Positions 16,187 to 24,161 of a stretch of 32,640 nt of DNA are shown piece by piece. Under the pieces are notes generated by a model. The model searched no databases and had not been told where the DNA came from. It saw only the letters and a program-made list of their open reading frames with translations. The DNA comes from Proteiniphilum sp. (GTDB taxonomy: Bacteria; Bacteroidota; Bacteroidia; Bacteroidales; Dysgonomonadaceae): assembly GCA_018433945.1 (NCBI GenBank), contig JAHDQF010000044.1, forward strand, positions 1 to 32,640, in the 5' to 3' direction. The position numbers and the translations under genes were made by a program. The stretch's first letter is position 1. Each line of letters opens with the position of its first letter.

Positions 16187-16507
16187 ATGTCAAAACAACC
16201 CTTTACTGAAGATCAGTTGCAGCTTGCCCGTATCGCCAAGGCGCTGGGGCACCCGGTGCGCATCGCCATTTTGCAGATGCTGGCCGGTCAGAGCTGCTGT
16301 TACCACGGCGATATGTCGGAGGTGATCCCGGTGGCCAAGAGTACCCTCTCGCAACACCTGAACGAGTTGAAAGAGGTGGGACTGATACGGGGTGAATTTA
16401 CCCCTCCTACGGTCAAATACTGCATCAACCAGGAGAACTGGGCGGCAGCGCGTGAATTGCTGGGCGGGTTTATTGACCGTGTGGCCAGGTTAGAGAGCTA
16501 TTGTTAA
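16187..16507 (+). CDS. arsR: ArsR/SmtB-family metalloregulator
   Basis: A 106-residue winged-helix repressor that would dissociate from DNA on binding As(III) or a related species. The recognition helix region is VAKSTLSQHLNELKEVGLI (about 49-67). Candidate thiolate ligands are Cys37-Cys38 in the segment GQSCCYHGDMSEV, which sits where the classical ELCVCDL site lies, plus Cys79 (KYCINQENW) and the C-terminal Cys106. The classical motif itself is absent. ATG 16187 was chosen because the predicted transcription start lies near 16151; ATG 16154 would leave almost no leader and add 11 residues. It is first in the ars operon, and its operators overlap its own promoter, so it is probably autoregulated. 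Confidence 0.9.
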   Translation: MSKQPFTEDQLQLARIAKALGHPVRIAILQMLAGQSCCYHGDMSEVIPVAKSTLSQHLNELKEVGLIRGEFTPPTVKYCINQENWAAARELLGGFIDRVARLESYC

Positions 16508-16529
16508 ACAACCCACAAATATCAAACCG

Positions 16530-16976
16530 ATGAAACAAATTCTCTTTCTAATTTTATCCGCATTTCTGTTGATTTCCTGCGGAAGCGGGAGCAGCAAGCA
16601 GGCGGAAACAGCGAATCCAGCCGCAGAGACGGTGGCTGATCATTCAACAGATCAAACTGTCACACCCGCCGATCCTTCGGTGGTGTATGTCTATTATTTC
16701 CATGGATCACAACGCTGCAAGACCTGTGTCGCTGTGGAGAAGGCAGCCCGTGAGTCGGTTGCCACCCTCTACGGTGAGCAGGAGCAGGTTCGTTTCGTGG
16801 AGGTACCGACCGATGATGCCGCCAACAAGGGGCTGGTGGAACAATATGGTGTCACCTGGAATGCACTGATCGTTGCAAAGGGTGACGACCACGTCGACAT
16901 TACGCAGAAGGCATTTGCCAACCCGGAAGGGGTGAGCGAGATGTTGCAGGAAGAGGTAGAGCGTAGACTTTCGTAA
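16530..16976 (+). CDS. arsF: ArsF-family thioredoxin-like lipoprotein
   Basis: A 148-residue lipoprotein: signal MKQILFLILSAFLLISC with Cys17, a Ser/Ala/Thr-rich tether (about 18-48), then a small thioredoxin-like fold. The redox motif is RCKTC (Cys63 and Cys66) after YVYYFHGSQ. Family members in Bacteroidota ars operons are named ArsF ('nitrophenyl compound nitroreductase subunit'); that nitroreductase role comes from family naming and is not visible here. The domain would face the periplasm. It starts 22 nt after arsR and ends 14 nt before arsG. A thiol partner relation with ArsG and the downstream CKKC thioredoxin is proposed. Confidence 0.85.
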   Translation: MKQILFLILSAFLLISCGSGSSKQAETANPAAETVADHSTDQTVTPADPSVVYVYYFHGSQRCKTCVAVEKAARESVATLYGEQEQVRFVEVPTDDAANKGLVEQYGVTWNALIVAKGDDHVDITQKAFANPEGVSEMLQEEVERRLS

Positions 16977-16990
16977 AAACAGCACGCAAC

Positions 16991-17692
16991 ATGATGCAAT
17001 TCCTGCAGAGCATGACCGAAGCCTCCGGCTGGCCGATGCTCACTGCGTTCCTGCTGGGACTGATGACAGCCATCAGTCCCTGTCCCCTGGCCACGAACAT
17101 CACAGCCACCGCCTATCTGAGCAAAGATATCGACATCAAAAAGCGGGTACTGTTCAACGGTCTCTTCTACACCCTGGGGAGGATGATGACCTATACCGCG
17201 CTGGGCATGCTCTTGTATTTTGGTGCCAGCCAGTTCAGGATTGCTGGTGCATTGCAGGGTATCGGCGGCATCTGGCTCGGTATCGTCTTGTTGGTGATCG
17301 GTATCTTCATGCTCGATCTCATCCGGCTAAACTTGCCCGGGGTGGGGAAGATGACCCGGAGGATCGAAAAGAAAAAGGGAAAGAAAACCTACTGGGATGC
17401 ATTTCTGTTGGGACTCTTCTTCGCGCTGGCGTTCTGTCCCTACAGCGGGATGCTCTATTTCGGGGGATTGATCCCGATGACGATTGCCTCCGCATCGGGA
17501 CTGCTCCTGCCACCGATATTCGCCATCGCAACAGGGCTCCCGGTGATCATCATCGCCTGGCTGCTGGCATACAGCGTGAGCAACATCGGTAAGTTTTACA
17601 ACAGGATGAACAGTTTTCAGAAGTGGTTCAAACGTGTGGTGGCAGCAGTGTTTATTATGGTGGGTGTTTATTACATCATAATAAGCCTCTGA
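16991..17692 (+). CDS. arsG: ArsG-family membrane protein (DsbD/CcdA-like fold)
   Basis: A 233-residue inner-membrane protein with about six helices. Helix 1 has ISPCPLATN (Cys31) and helix 4 has LAFCPYSG (Cys149), each Cys next to Pro. This is the arrangement of the redox-active pair in the CcdA/DsbD beta domain. A basic loop (about 119-134, RRIEKKKGKK) separates the two three-helix halves. The family is called 'aromatic aminobenzylarsenical efflux permease ArsG', yet the conserved Cys pair fits a transmembrane electron carrier equally well. ATG 16994 is an alternative start. It sits between the ArsF lipoprotein and the cytosolic thioredoxin gene. Confidence 0.85.
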   Translation: MMQFLQSMTEASGWPMLTAFLLGLMTAISPCPLATNITATAYLSKDIDIKKRVLFNGLFYTLGRMMTYTALGMLLYFGASQFRIAGALQGIGGIWLGIVLLVIGIFMLDLIRLNLPGVGKMTRRIEKKKGKKTYWDAFLLGLFFALAFCPYSGMLYFGGLIPMTIASASGLLLPPIFAIATGLPVIIIAWLLAYSVSNIGKFYNRMNSFQKWFKRVVAAVFIMVGVYYIIISL

Positions 17693-17738
17693 GAAAGATT
17701 TAAAATAACAAATTATATAACGATAAAGAATTTCAATT

Positions 17739-17972
17739 ATGGAAGTATTGGTACTGGGACCCGGCTGCAAGAAATGTGTGTTGACCTACGACGCCATCAG
17801 GAAAGTGGTGGAGCAGTCCGGAGCTGAGGTCACCCTCCGCAAGGTGGAGGATATCATGGAGATCATGAAGTATAACGTGATGACGACGCCGGCAGTGGTG
17901 GTCGACGGTGAAGTGAAGTTGAAGGGTCATGTGCCCTCCGAAGCGGAGATCAGGAAGGTACTAGGGCTTTGA
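17739..17972 (+). CDS. Small thioredoxin-family protein (Thioredoxin_3, CKKC)
   Basis: A 77-residue cytosolic glutaredoxin/thioredoxin-like protein of the Thioredoxin_3 type (redox-active disulfide protein). It has GPGCKKC (Cys10, Cys13) at the end of strand 1 and the cis-proline motif TTPAVVVDG (Pro51). No signal peptide. Gaps are 46 nt from arsG and 73 nt to the permease gene. Such proteins accompany permease and ars genes in Bacteroidota and archaea. It could supply electrons to ArsC or to ArsG; this is inference. Confidence 0.9.
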   Translation: MEVLVLGPGCKKCVLTYDAIRKVVEQSGAEVTLRKVEDIMEIMKYNVMTTPAVVVDGEVKLKGHVPSEAEIRKVLGL

Positions 17973-18045
17973 GCCTCATCATGTCAGTCACAACACAACT
18001 GCACCATCAATATAACTTGCTGTCGTGTTGTCAGAACATATATCA

Positions 18046-19389
18046 ATGGAATCAAAAAAAGAGTTGAAATACCTGGCTTGGATGGTGCTCATCTTCGGGG
18101 TGATATTCTTTCTGCCCATCGGCAGTGAACGCTTTATGACTGCCATCGATGCCACGCTCGACCTCTCCAAGTGGTACGCGCAGGAGCATGTGATCCTCTG
18201 CCTGCTGCCGGCATTCTTCATTGCCGGGGTGATTGCGGTCTTCATCAGCCAGGGGTCGGTGATCCGCTACTTCGGGGCGAACGCGAAGAAGTGGCTTTCC
18301 TACTCCGTGGCATCGGTGTCGGGAGCCATCCTGGCGGTCTGCTCCTGCACCATCCTCCCGCTCTTTACCAGCATCTACAAACGGGGCGCGGGACTGGGAC
18401 CGGCGGTGGCCTTTCTCTACTCGGGACCGGCCATCAGCATCCTCTCCATCATCCTTACCTGGAGCATCCTTGGCACAGCGATGGGCATCGCCCGAATGAT
18501 CGGAGCCATCCTTTTCTCGGTGGTCATCGGGTTGACCATGGCCTTTATCTACCGCAAGGAGGAGAAGGCAAAGCAGGAGGAGCAGATGAATTTCGAGGCA
18601 CCACCCGCCAAACGGCCGATAACGCAGACCATGTTCCACTTCTTCACGCTGGTGCTGATCCTGGTGGCTGCCAACTGGGGTGCACCGGCATCGGGTGACC
18701 AATCGAGCGTCTGGTTTCATCTCTACACCTATAAATGGTATATCACCGGCTTCCTGGGGCTGATGCTGGCATACTCATTGATAAAGATATTAAAGATTAA
18801 GTGGCAGTGGGTATTGCTGGGTGTGGTTGCGACAGCACTTTCGGCATTCCTTGCCAGTGAGTTCATTTCCAATCCCAGGATGGTGCCGCTGGTACCGATG
18901 GTGGTGGGCATCGCTGCTCTCTCGCTCGTGACCCTCTTCGACCGGAACGATGAGGAGAACAGGGAGTGGACCCTCTCGGCCTGGGGCTTTGCCAAGCAGA
19001 TCATGCCGCTGCTGGCCATCGGCGTGGTGACCGCCGGTTTCCTGCTGGGATCGACGCACGACAACGTGGCCATCCCCGGGGTGGTACCCAACGAGTGGAT
19101 CGAGTGGGCAGTAGGTGGCAACTCGCTATTTTCCAACTTCTTCGCCAGCTTCACCGGGGCTTTCATGTATTTTGCCACGCTTACCGAGGTACCCATTGTA
19201 CAGGGACTGCTGGCCAGTGGCATGGGCAAAGGTCCTGCCCTGGCGCTGCTGCTTGCCGGTCCCTCGCTCTCCCTGCCCAACATGCTGGTAATCCGCGGGG
19301 TGATGGGAACGAAGAAGACCCTTGTTTACGTGGTGCTGGTGATGATCGTGGCCACCTTTTCAGGGTTGGTCTATGGCACCTTCTTTTAA
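18046..19389 (+). CDS. arsP: ArsP-type permease (PF03773/DUF318)
   Basis: A 447-residue multi-pass inner-membrane permease of the family that includes ArsP, an exporter of trivalent organoarsenicals. The family motif AVCSCTILPLF (Cys99, Cys101) is followed by GAGLGPAVAFLYSGPAISIL. The matching second-half motif GPALALLLAGPSLSLPNMLV lies near residue 407. A charged loop (about 176-200) links the halves. ATG 18046 (MESKKELKYLAWM) was taken; GTG 18025 would add seven residues. A perfect hairpin covers its stop codon. Substrate specificity is not certain, since related permeases also occur outside ars operons. Confidence 0.85.
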   Translation: MESKKELKYLAWMVLIFGVIFFLPIGSERFMTAIDATLDLSKWYAQEHVILCLLPAFFIAGVIAVFISQGSVIRYFGANAKKWLSYSVASVSGAILAVCSCTILPLFTSIYKRGAGLGPAVAFLYSGPAISILSIILTWSILGTAMGIARMIGAILFSVVIGLTMAFIYRKEEKAKQEEQMNFEAPPAKRPITQTMFHFFTLVLILVAANWGAPASGDQSSVWFHLYTYKWYITGFLGLMLAYSLIKILKIKWQWVLLGVVATALSAFLASEFISNPRMVPLVPMVVGIAALSLVTLFDRNDEENREWTLSAWGFAKQIMPLLAIGVVTAGFLLGSTHDNVAIPGVVPNEWIEWAVGGNSLFSNFFASFTGAFMYFATLTEVPIVQGLLASGMGKGPALALLLAGPSLSLPNMLVIRGVMGTKKTLVYVVLVMIVATFSGLVYGTFF

Positions 19390-19416
19390 ATAAAACGTGT
19401 GCAACACGTTTTATTT
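19388..19416 (+). terminator. Perfect 13-bp hairpin inside the ars operon
   Basis: 19388-19400 and 19404-19416 are exact inverted complements (13 bp) separated by the 3-nt loop GCA. The left arm starts in the permease stop codon. Ts in the right arm (TTTTATTT) partly replace a downstream T-tract. It may act as a partial terminator or as an mRNA 3'-end stabiliser that separates arsR-arsP from arsC-acr3 expression. Confidence 0.6.
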
Positions 19417-19455
19417 GTAACTCATGACATTTTAAAAAACCAATTCAATTAGCGC

Positions 19456-19875
19456 ATGATGAAAATACTGATTTTATGTACCGGAAACAGCTGCCGCAGC
19501 CAGATGGCGCAAGCCTTTCTGCAATCGTTCGATAAACGTTTGGAGGTTCGCTCCGCGGGTATCCACCCCGCACCGGAGGTCCATCCCCTGGCGGTGAAGG
19601 TGATGAAGGAGGCAGGTCTCGACATCAGCAACCACCGCCCCACCAAGGTGGATGCGTATCTCAACGAAGCGTGGGACTATGTGATCACCGTCTGTGGTGA
19701 TGCCAATGAGAACTGCCCCGTTTTTACCGGGAAGGTGAAGAAACGCCTTCATATCGGTTTCGAGGATCCGGCAAAGGTGACAGGCAGTGATGCGTTCGTA
19801 CTGAGTGAGTTCCGCCGCATCAGAGATGAGATCAAAGAAGGTTTCACCCAATTCTATCAGACGGAGATCAAATGA
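19456..19875 (+). CDS. arsC: Arsenate reductase ArsC, thioredoxin-coupled (LMW-PTPase fold)
   Basis: Reduces As(V) to As(III) using a triple-cysteine relay regenerated by thioredoxin. In the 139-aa protein the P-loop is CTGNSCR (Cys8 nucleophile to Arg14). The shuttle cysteines are Cys80 and Cys87 in TVCGDANENCPVF, and the catalytic Asp104-Pro105 is in GFEDPAK. All residues needed for activity are present. ATGATG at the start allows 19456 or 19459. The stop overlaps the acr3 start by 4 nt (ATGA), which indicates translational coupling of reductase and efflux pump. Confidence 0.95.
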   Translation: MMKILILCTGNSCRSQMAQAFLQSFDKRLEVRSAGIHPAPEVHPLAVKVMKEAGLDISNHRPTKVDAYLNEAWDYVITVCGDANENCPVFTGKVKKRLHIGFEDPAKVTGSDAFVLSEFRRIRDEIKEGFTQFYQTEIK

Positions 19876-20924
19876 AACAGAAAAATCAAGGCATCAGCTT
19901 TTTTGAACGAACTCTCACCCTCTGGGTGGCCGCCTGCATAGTAGCGGGTATCCTGATCGGTCAATACATCCCCTCTGTTCCGGCTACACTCCACCGGTTT
20001 GAGTATGCCAATGTCTCTATCCCGGTGGCTATCCTGATCTGGCTGATGATCTACCCCATGATGCTGAAGGTTGATTTCAACAGCGTGAAGAACGTGGGCA
20101 GCAAACCAAAGGGGATCCTGATCACCGGGGTGACCAACTGGCTGATCAAACCTTTCTCCATGTTTGCCATCGCCTGGTTCTTCTTTTTCGTGCTGTTCAA
20201 GTCGCTCATACCCGCTGAGCTGGCCGGCCAGTACCTGGCCGGTGCGGTGCTGCTGGGTGCTGCGCCCTGTACCGCTATGGTGTTCGTATGGAGCCACCTT
20301 ACAAAAGGGGATGCTGCCTATACCCTGGTACAGGTGGCGCTGAACGACCTGATTATCCTGGTGGCTTTCGTGCCGATCGTGGGGTTGCTGCTCGGCATCG
20401 GTGGGATCGCCATCCCCTGGGATACGCTTCTCCTCTCGGTGGTGCTCTTCGTGGTGGTGCCCTTGCTGGCCGGTATGCTTACCCGTATCTACGTAGTCAA
20501 AAGGCGGGGGATCGATTATTTCAACAATATCTTTATTCATAAATTCAACCACATCACTGTGGGGGGATTGCTGCTCACCCTGATCATCCTCTTCTCCTTT
20601 CAGGGCGATACCATCCTGCAGAACCCGCTTCACATCCTGCTGATCGCCATCCCGCTGATCATCCAGACGGTGCTGATCTTCTTTGTGGCCTACGGATGGG
20701 CCAAGGCGTGGAAGCTGCCGCACGACGTGGCCGCTCCTGCCGGCATGATCGGTGCCAGCAACTTCTTCGAGCTGGCAGTGGCTGTAGCCATCTCGCTCTT
20801 TGGAATGGAATCGGGTGCCGCGCTGGCCACCACGGTGGGTGTGCTGGTGGAGGTGCCGGTGATGTTGATGCTGGTGCGGATCGCCAACAATACCCGGAGC
20901 TGGTTTCCGCAGCCGTCAGCATGA
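19872..20924 (+). CDS. acr3: ACR3-family arsenite efflux transporter
   Basis: A 350-residue, ten-helix permease of the BASS superfamily that exports arsenite driven by the proton gradient. The conserved functional residues are visible: Cys133 in LGAAPCTAMVFVWSHLTKGD and Glu300 in the segment GMIGASNFFELAVAVAISLF. The N-terminal FFERTLTLWVAACIVAGILI is typical of the family. It overlaps arsC by 4 nt and is the last gene of the operon. Only 26 nt separate it from the convergent epimerase gene, and no intrinsic terminator is visible. Confidence 0.96.
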   Translation: MKQKNQGISFFERTLTLWVAACIVAGILIGQYIPSVPATLHRFEYANVSIPVAILIWLMIYPMMLKVDFNSVKNVGSKPKGILITGVTNWLIKPFSMFAIAWFFFFVLFKSLIPAELAGQYLAGAVLLGAAPCTAMVFVWSHLTKGDAAYTLVQVALNDLIILVAFVPIVGLLLGIGGIAIPWDTLLLSVVLFVVVPLLAGMLTRIYVVKRRGIDYFNNIFIHKFNHITVGGLLLTLIILFSFQGDTILQNPLHILLIAIPLIIQTVLIFFVAYGWAKAWKLPHDVAAPAGMIGASNFFELAVAVAISLFGMESGAALATTVGVLVEVPVMLMLVRIANNTRSWFPQPSA

Positions 20925-20950
20925 GCTGTTTTTCGATTATCCTGCCACAC

Positions 20951-21979
20951 TTACCGCCCCTGTGGGTAGAAGTCAATGAACCACTGGTAAAAAAGAGCCA
21001 AGCCGGTTTCAATGGGCGTGGAGGGTTGGTAATTGAATCTCTCCCGCAGCAGTGTGGTGTCGGCAAATGTGGCAGCCACATCGCCAGCCTGCATCTCGGT
21101 CATTTTCACCCGGGCCTTTTTGCCGGTGATCTGTTCAATTGCGGTCAGGAAGTCGAGTATCTTTACCGGAGAGGAGCAACCCATGTTGTAAATCGCGTGG
21201 GGAGGGTCACCCGAGGGTGGGACAGGGAGGATGTGCAGGAGTCCCTCCACCACATCACGGATATAAGTGAAATCGCGTTCCATCTCCCCATGGTTGAATA
21301 GCCGGATGGGTTCACCTTTCAGCACAGCCGACATGAAAAGGGAGGGAGCCATGTCGGGGCGCCCCCAGGGACCATAGACCGTGAAAAAACGAATGCCGGT
21401 GCAGGGAATCCGGTACAGGTGTGCGTAGGTATAGGCCATCAGCTCGTTGGCTTTCTTGGTGGCCGCATAGAGGCTAACAGGATGGTCTGTTGGGTCTGAC
21501 TCCCTGTAGGGTATCTGCCTGTTCGCGCCATACACGCTGCTGGAGCTGGCATACAGCAGATGCTCAACAGAATGGTGCCGGCATGCTTCCAGCAGGTTCA
21601 TGAATCCGGAGATGTTGGCATCAATGTAGGCATAGGGGTTTTCAAGGGAGTATCTGACTCCTGCCTGGGCAGCCAGGTGAATCACATGGGTGAACCGCTC
21701 TTGTTGAAAGAGTGCCGACAGCTTCTCCCGGTCGTTTAGATCCATTTTGACAAAGCGATAGGAGGGGTAGGTGCTGCTTTGTACTGCCTTGCCGGGCTCG
21801 ATATGTTCTGCGGCAATCCCTGTTTCATTCAGGCGGGCGTACTTCAAACGCACGTCATAATAGTTGTTGATAAGATCGATTCCTACCACTGGAAATCCCT
21901 GCTGTAGCAAGGCCCGCACCACGTGAAAGCCGATGAATCCCGCAGCACCTGTAACCACTATTTTCATTTCTTGTTTCAT
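20951..21979 (-). CDS. NAD-dependent epimerase, probably UDP-glucuronate 4-epimerase
   Basis: A 342-residue extended short-chain dehydrogenase. The nucleotide site is VTGAAGFIGFHV (about 9-20) and the active site combines ASSSSVYG with Y-A-A-T-K-K (about 171-176). GIDLINNYYDVRLKYARL (about 33-50) and the end TGLALFYQWFIDFY are characteristic of the CapI/WbnF group, which interconverts UDP-glucuronate and UDP-galacturonate. Start ATG 21979 overlaps the upstream GT39 stop by 4 nt, which supports it over the internal ATG (MKIVVTG). It would provide the activated sugar for the GT2 and GT39 of the same operon; sugar identity is inferred. Confidence 0.85.
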   Translation of the reverse strand: MKQEMKIVVTGAAGFIGFHVVRALLQQGFPVVGIDLINNYYDVRLKYARLNETGIAAEHIEPGKAVQSSTYPSYRFVKMDLNDREKLSALFQQERFTHVIHLAAQAGVRYSLENPYAYIDANISGFMNLLEACRHHSVEHLLYASSSSVYGANRQIPYRESDPTDHPVSLYAATKKANELMAYTYAHLYRIPCTGIRFFTVYGPWGRPDMAPSLFMSAVLKGEPIRLFNHGEMERDFTYIRDVVEGLLHILPVPPSGDPPHAIYNMGCSSPVKILDFLTAIEQITGKKARVKMTEMQAGDVAATFADTTLLRERFNYQPSTPIETGLALFYQWFIDFYPQGR

Positions 21980-23526
21980 AGGAGAATGACAATTGTATGG
22001 TCTCCGATCCGGTACTGCTCCTTGTCCTGAATAGCCGTCCGGATCTCTGAATCACGTTGAATTACTTTGGCCGGCAGCAGTAGGAGCTTCTTCTCTGCAG
22101 ATGATCGCAGTATCTCCTCTTTCTCTACCTTGATGATATCTTTTCCGAGGTACACATCCATGTTCTCGGCACGGGAGATACGGTAGACCCAGAATTCGTC
22201 CACCCCGTGTTCCTCCGAAAGAGCCGTGGCTTTCTCACACAGTTCCCTCCATCCGAGATAGGGGTTGAGCTGCGGCATCGACCAGCCGGCAATGAAGATG
22301 GAAAGCAGAATACCCAGTGACATGCTGCGGATGGCTGCGACAACGCTGGTCTTTCTATAGAGCTGGTAGATTGTCGCCACTCCCGTGAGCGACAGAATCC
22401 CTGCACTGGCAAAGATGAGTGGAATTTCCAGGTAGTGCATCTCTTCGGAACCACTGAGCAGGATGACTGCCGGCAGCGAGAGGATCAATATGATGGCCGG
22501 TATTGCCAGGGAGAGTGCGATCCACCTGTTGCCACTGCGAAACTTCGGAAGCAGCAGAAGTGTGAGGCCGATGAGGAACGGGATCACCGGCAGGGAGTAA
22601 ATGGCCAGTTTGGCACTGATTATCGACAGCAGGATGAGGGAGGAGAGCACGATGATGGCAAAAAACTGTTCCAGGTCGCTCCTGATTTTTTTTTGAAAAA
22701 GGGAGACGGCGAATATTCCGATGGAGAGGAGCGACCAGGGAGCCAGTACGTACCAGCTGCTGATGGCATAGTAGTAGAAAGGTTCTTTATGGTGGAAGGC
22801 ATTGATGCCACGTCCCACCGTCTGCCGGAAAAGCAGGTTGTGGATATACTCCCTTCCACCCTCCAGGTAGACACCTGTAAACCAGATCAGGCATCCTGTG
22901 AGGAGGATTGCCAGGCTTTTCCAGCCCCAGTAACGGGGGAAATCCGAAAGCTTCTTTTTATATGCCAGAAAGGCCAGGGTCGAGACAAATGGAATCAGGA
23001 TTCCCAGTGGCCCTTTGGAGAAGAGTGCCAGGAAGATGTACAGGGGAAACAGCAGGCTGTTGCGTTTCAGCTTTTCTCCCTGGTACATCTGATAAAAGGT
23101 GTAAAGCGACAACACGATGAACATGGTCATCAGCATATCCATCCGGACGATGATTCCCACACCGATAAAGAGTCCGGTGGTCATCAGCATCAGCGAGGTC
23201 GTTGTTTCGTCTGTACCCTGCTGACGCCGTATCCAGCGGGTCATGGTTGCGATGATGACCAGTGCGGGGATGATCGAGAGCAGGGCATAGTACCACATCC
23301 GGTGTGCTCCCAGTATCCTCTTTCCCGCCATCATCAGCCAGAAATGAAGGGGTGGCTTATCCGCATACAACTCCCCCTGGTTGGTGAAGGTGAAGATGTT
23401 GCCGTTCAGAAGCGCCTCATCCACGATGTTCAGGTAACGCAGCTCATTGGAGGGGGTGAAGTCGCGCATCAGCAGGATGGGCAACAGGGCGACAAACCAG
23501 ATAAGAAAGAGGTGAGACTTCTTCAT
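21976..23526 (-). CDS. ArnT-like glycosyltransferase family 39 membrane protein
   Basis: A 516-residue inner-membrane protein with about 11 hydrophobic segments and a C-terminal periplasmic domain (about 400-516). The first periplasmic loop holds FTPSNELRYLNIVDEALLNG followed by ADKPPLHFWLMM, which aligns with the ArnT/PMT loop D-E-x-R-Y...K-P-P-L-x-Y-W. The usual Asp-Glu pair reads Asn-Glu here. GT39 enzymes use a polyprenyl-phosphate sugar to glycosylate lipid A, core or proteins on the periplasmic side. It overlaps both neighbours by 4 nt (ATGA), so strong coupling is expected. Lipid A is the likeliest acceptor given the LAB_N neighbour, but this is not proven. Confidence 0.88.
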   Translation of the reverse strand: MKKSHLFLIWFVALLPILLMRDFTPSNELRYLNIVDEALLNGNIFTFTNQGELYADKPPLHFWLMMAGKRILGAHRMWYYALLSIIPALVIIATMTRWIRRQQGTDETTTSLMLMTTGLFIGVGIIVRMDMLMTMFIVLSLYTFYQMYQGEKLKRNSLLFPLYIFLALFSKGPLGILIPFVSTLAFLAYKKKLSDFPRYWGWKSLAILLTGCLIWFTGVYLEGGREYIHNLLFRQTVGRGINAFHHKEPFYYYAISSWYVLAPWSLLSIGIFAVSLFQKKIRSDLEQFFAIIVLSSLILLSIISAKLAIYSLPVIPFLIGLTLLLLPKFRSGNRWIALSLAIPAIILILSLPAVILLSGSEEMHYLEIPLIFASAGILSLTGVATIYQLYRKTSVVAAIRSMSLGILLSIFIAGWSMPQLNPYLGWRELCEKATALSEEHGVDEFWVYRISRAENMDVYLGKDIIKVEKEEILRSSAEKKLLLLPAKVIQRDSEIRTAIQDKEQYRIGDHTIVILL

Positions 23527-24158
23527 GATGAATGCTTGTTTTTCAGACCGATCATAATGTTGCGGCTGTAAGCAATAAACCCGAATGCCTGGCCTAATAT
23601 CAGGACCGGATCAAGTCGGAACAGTGCGTAGGCGATGATCATGGTGGATCCGGAGAGGCTGATGATCCAAAAACCGAGTGGCAGTTCCGATTTATGATGT
23701 GCCGCAGAATAGATAAACTGATAGATAAACCGCAGGGAAAAAATCAACTGTCCTGCCGATCCGAACAGCAACAACCAGAGGGGTACATCCTTGTTATTGA
23801 AAAAAGTGTCGGTGAAACCGGCCGGATCACCCAGCATGATGCCTATGGCTGCCAGAGGGGTCAACAGCAGGATCGCACGGATCAATGCCGCGATTTTTTC
23901 CCATACTCCCTGCATCCGCAGGTTCCACAGGTAGATGTAGTAGGAGATGAACTGTCCCAGGATGATGGCGAAATCATCTCGCAGCACCCCGTAGATGAAT
24001 AGCAGGTAGGATCCCAGTATGCTCAGGATCCAGAATGCCGGAGGTGAGAGGATCCTGCCGGCTTTCTCGGTAGCTATCCACTGGTAAAGGATGCGGGCGG
24101 AAAAGAAGATTTGCGCCAGAAACCCCACAGCAAATACCCAAATATTGACTGCCTGCAT
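23523..24158 (-). CDS. Membrane protein with two LAB_N (lipid A biosynthesis N-terminal) repeats
   Basis: A 211-residue membrane protein with six or so helices. Two copies of the LAB_N motif are visible. Copy 1 (about 11-75) has AQIFFSARILYQWIATEK and FWILSILGS. Copy 2 (about 130-205) has GQLIFSLRFIYQFIYSA and FWIISLSGS. Each ends in G-Q-x-x-x-x-Y-x-(R/W)-N. LAB_N domains (PF07578) are otherwise found fused to LpxB or as small proteins beside GT2/GT39 genes; a role in moving or presenting the lipid-linked sugar is plausible but unproven. It starts 3 nt after the GT2 stop and overlaps the GT39 gene by 4 nt. Confidence 0.88.
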   Translation of the reverse strand: MQAVNIWVFAVGFLAQIFFSARILYQWIATEKAGRILSPPAFWILSILGSYLLFIYGVLRDDFAIILGQFISYYIYLWNLRMQGVWEKIAALIRAILLLTPLAAIGIMLGDPAGFTDTFFNNKDVPLWLLLFGSAGQLIFSLRFIYQFIYSAAHHKSELPLGFWIISLSGSTMIIAYALFRLDPVLILGQAFGFIAYSRNIMIGLKNKHSS

Positions 24159-24161
24159 ACC

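Noticed and set aside
17990..18031. ACAACAC / GTGTTGT inverted repeat between the thioredoxin and permease genes
   Set aside because: Only 7 bp with a 28-nt loop and no T-tract; likely chance.
22435..23571. A 378-codon plus-strand frame
   Set aside because: Antisense to the GT39 membrane protein; its His/Gln/Asp-rich composition is what the reverse of a membrane-protein frame gives.
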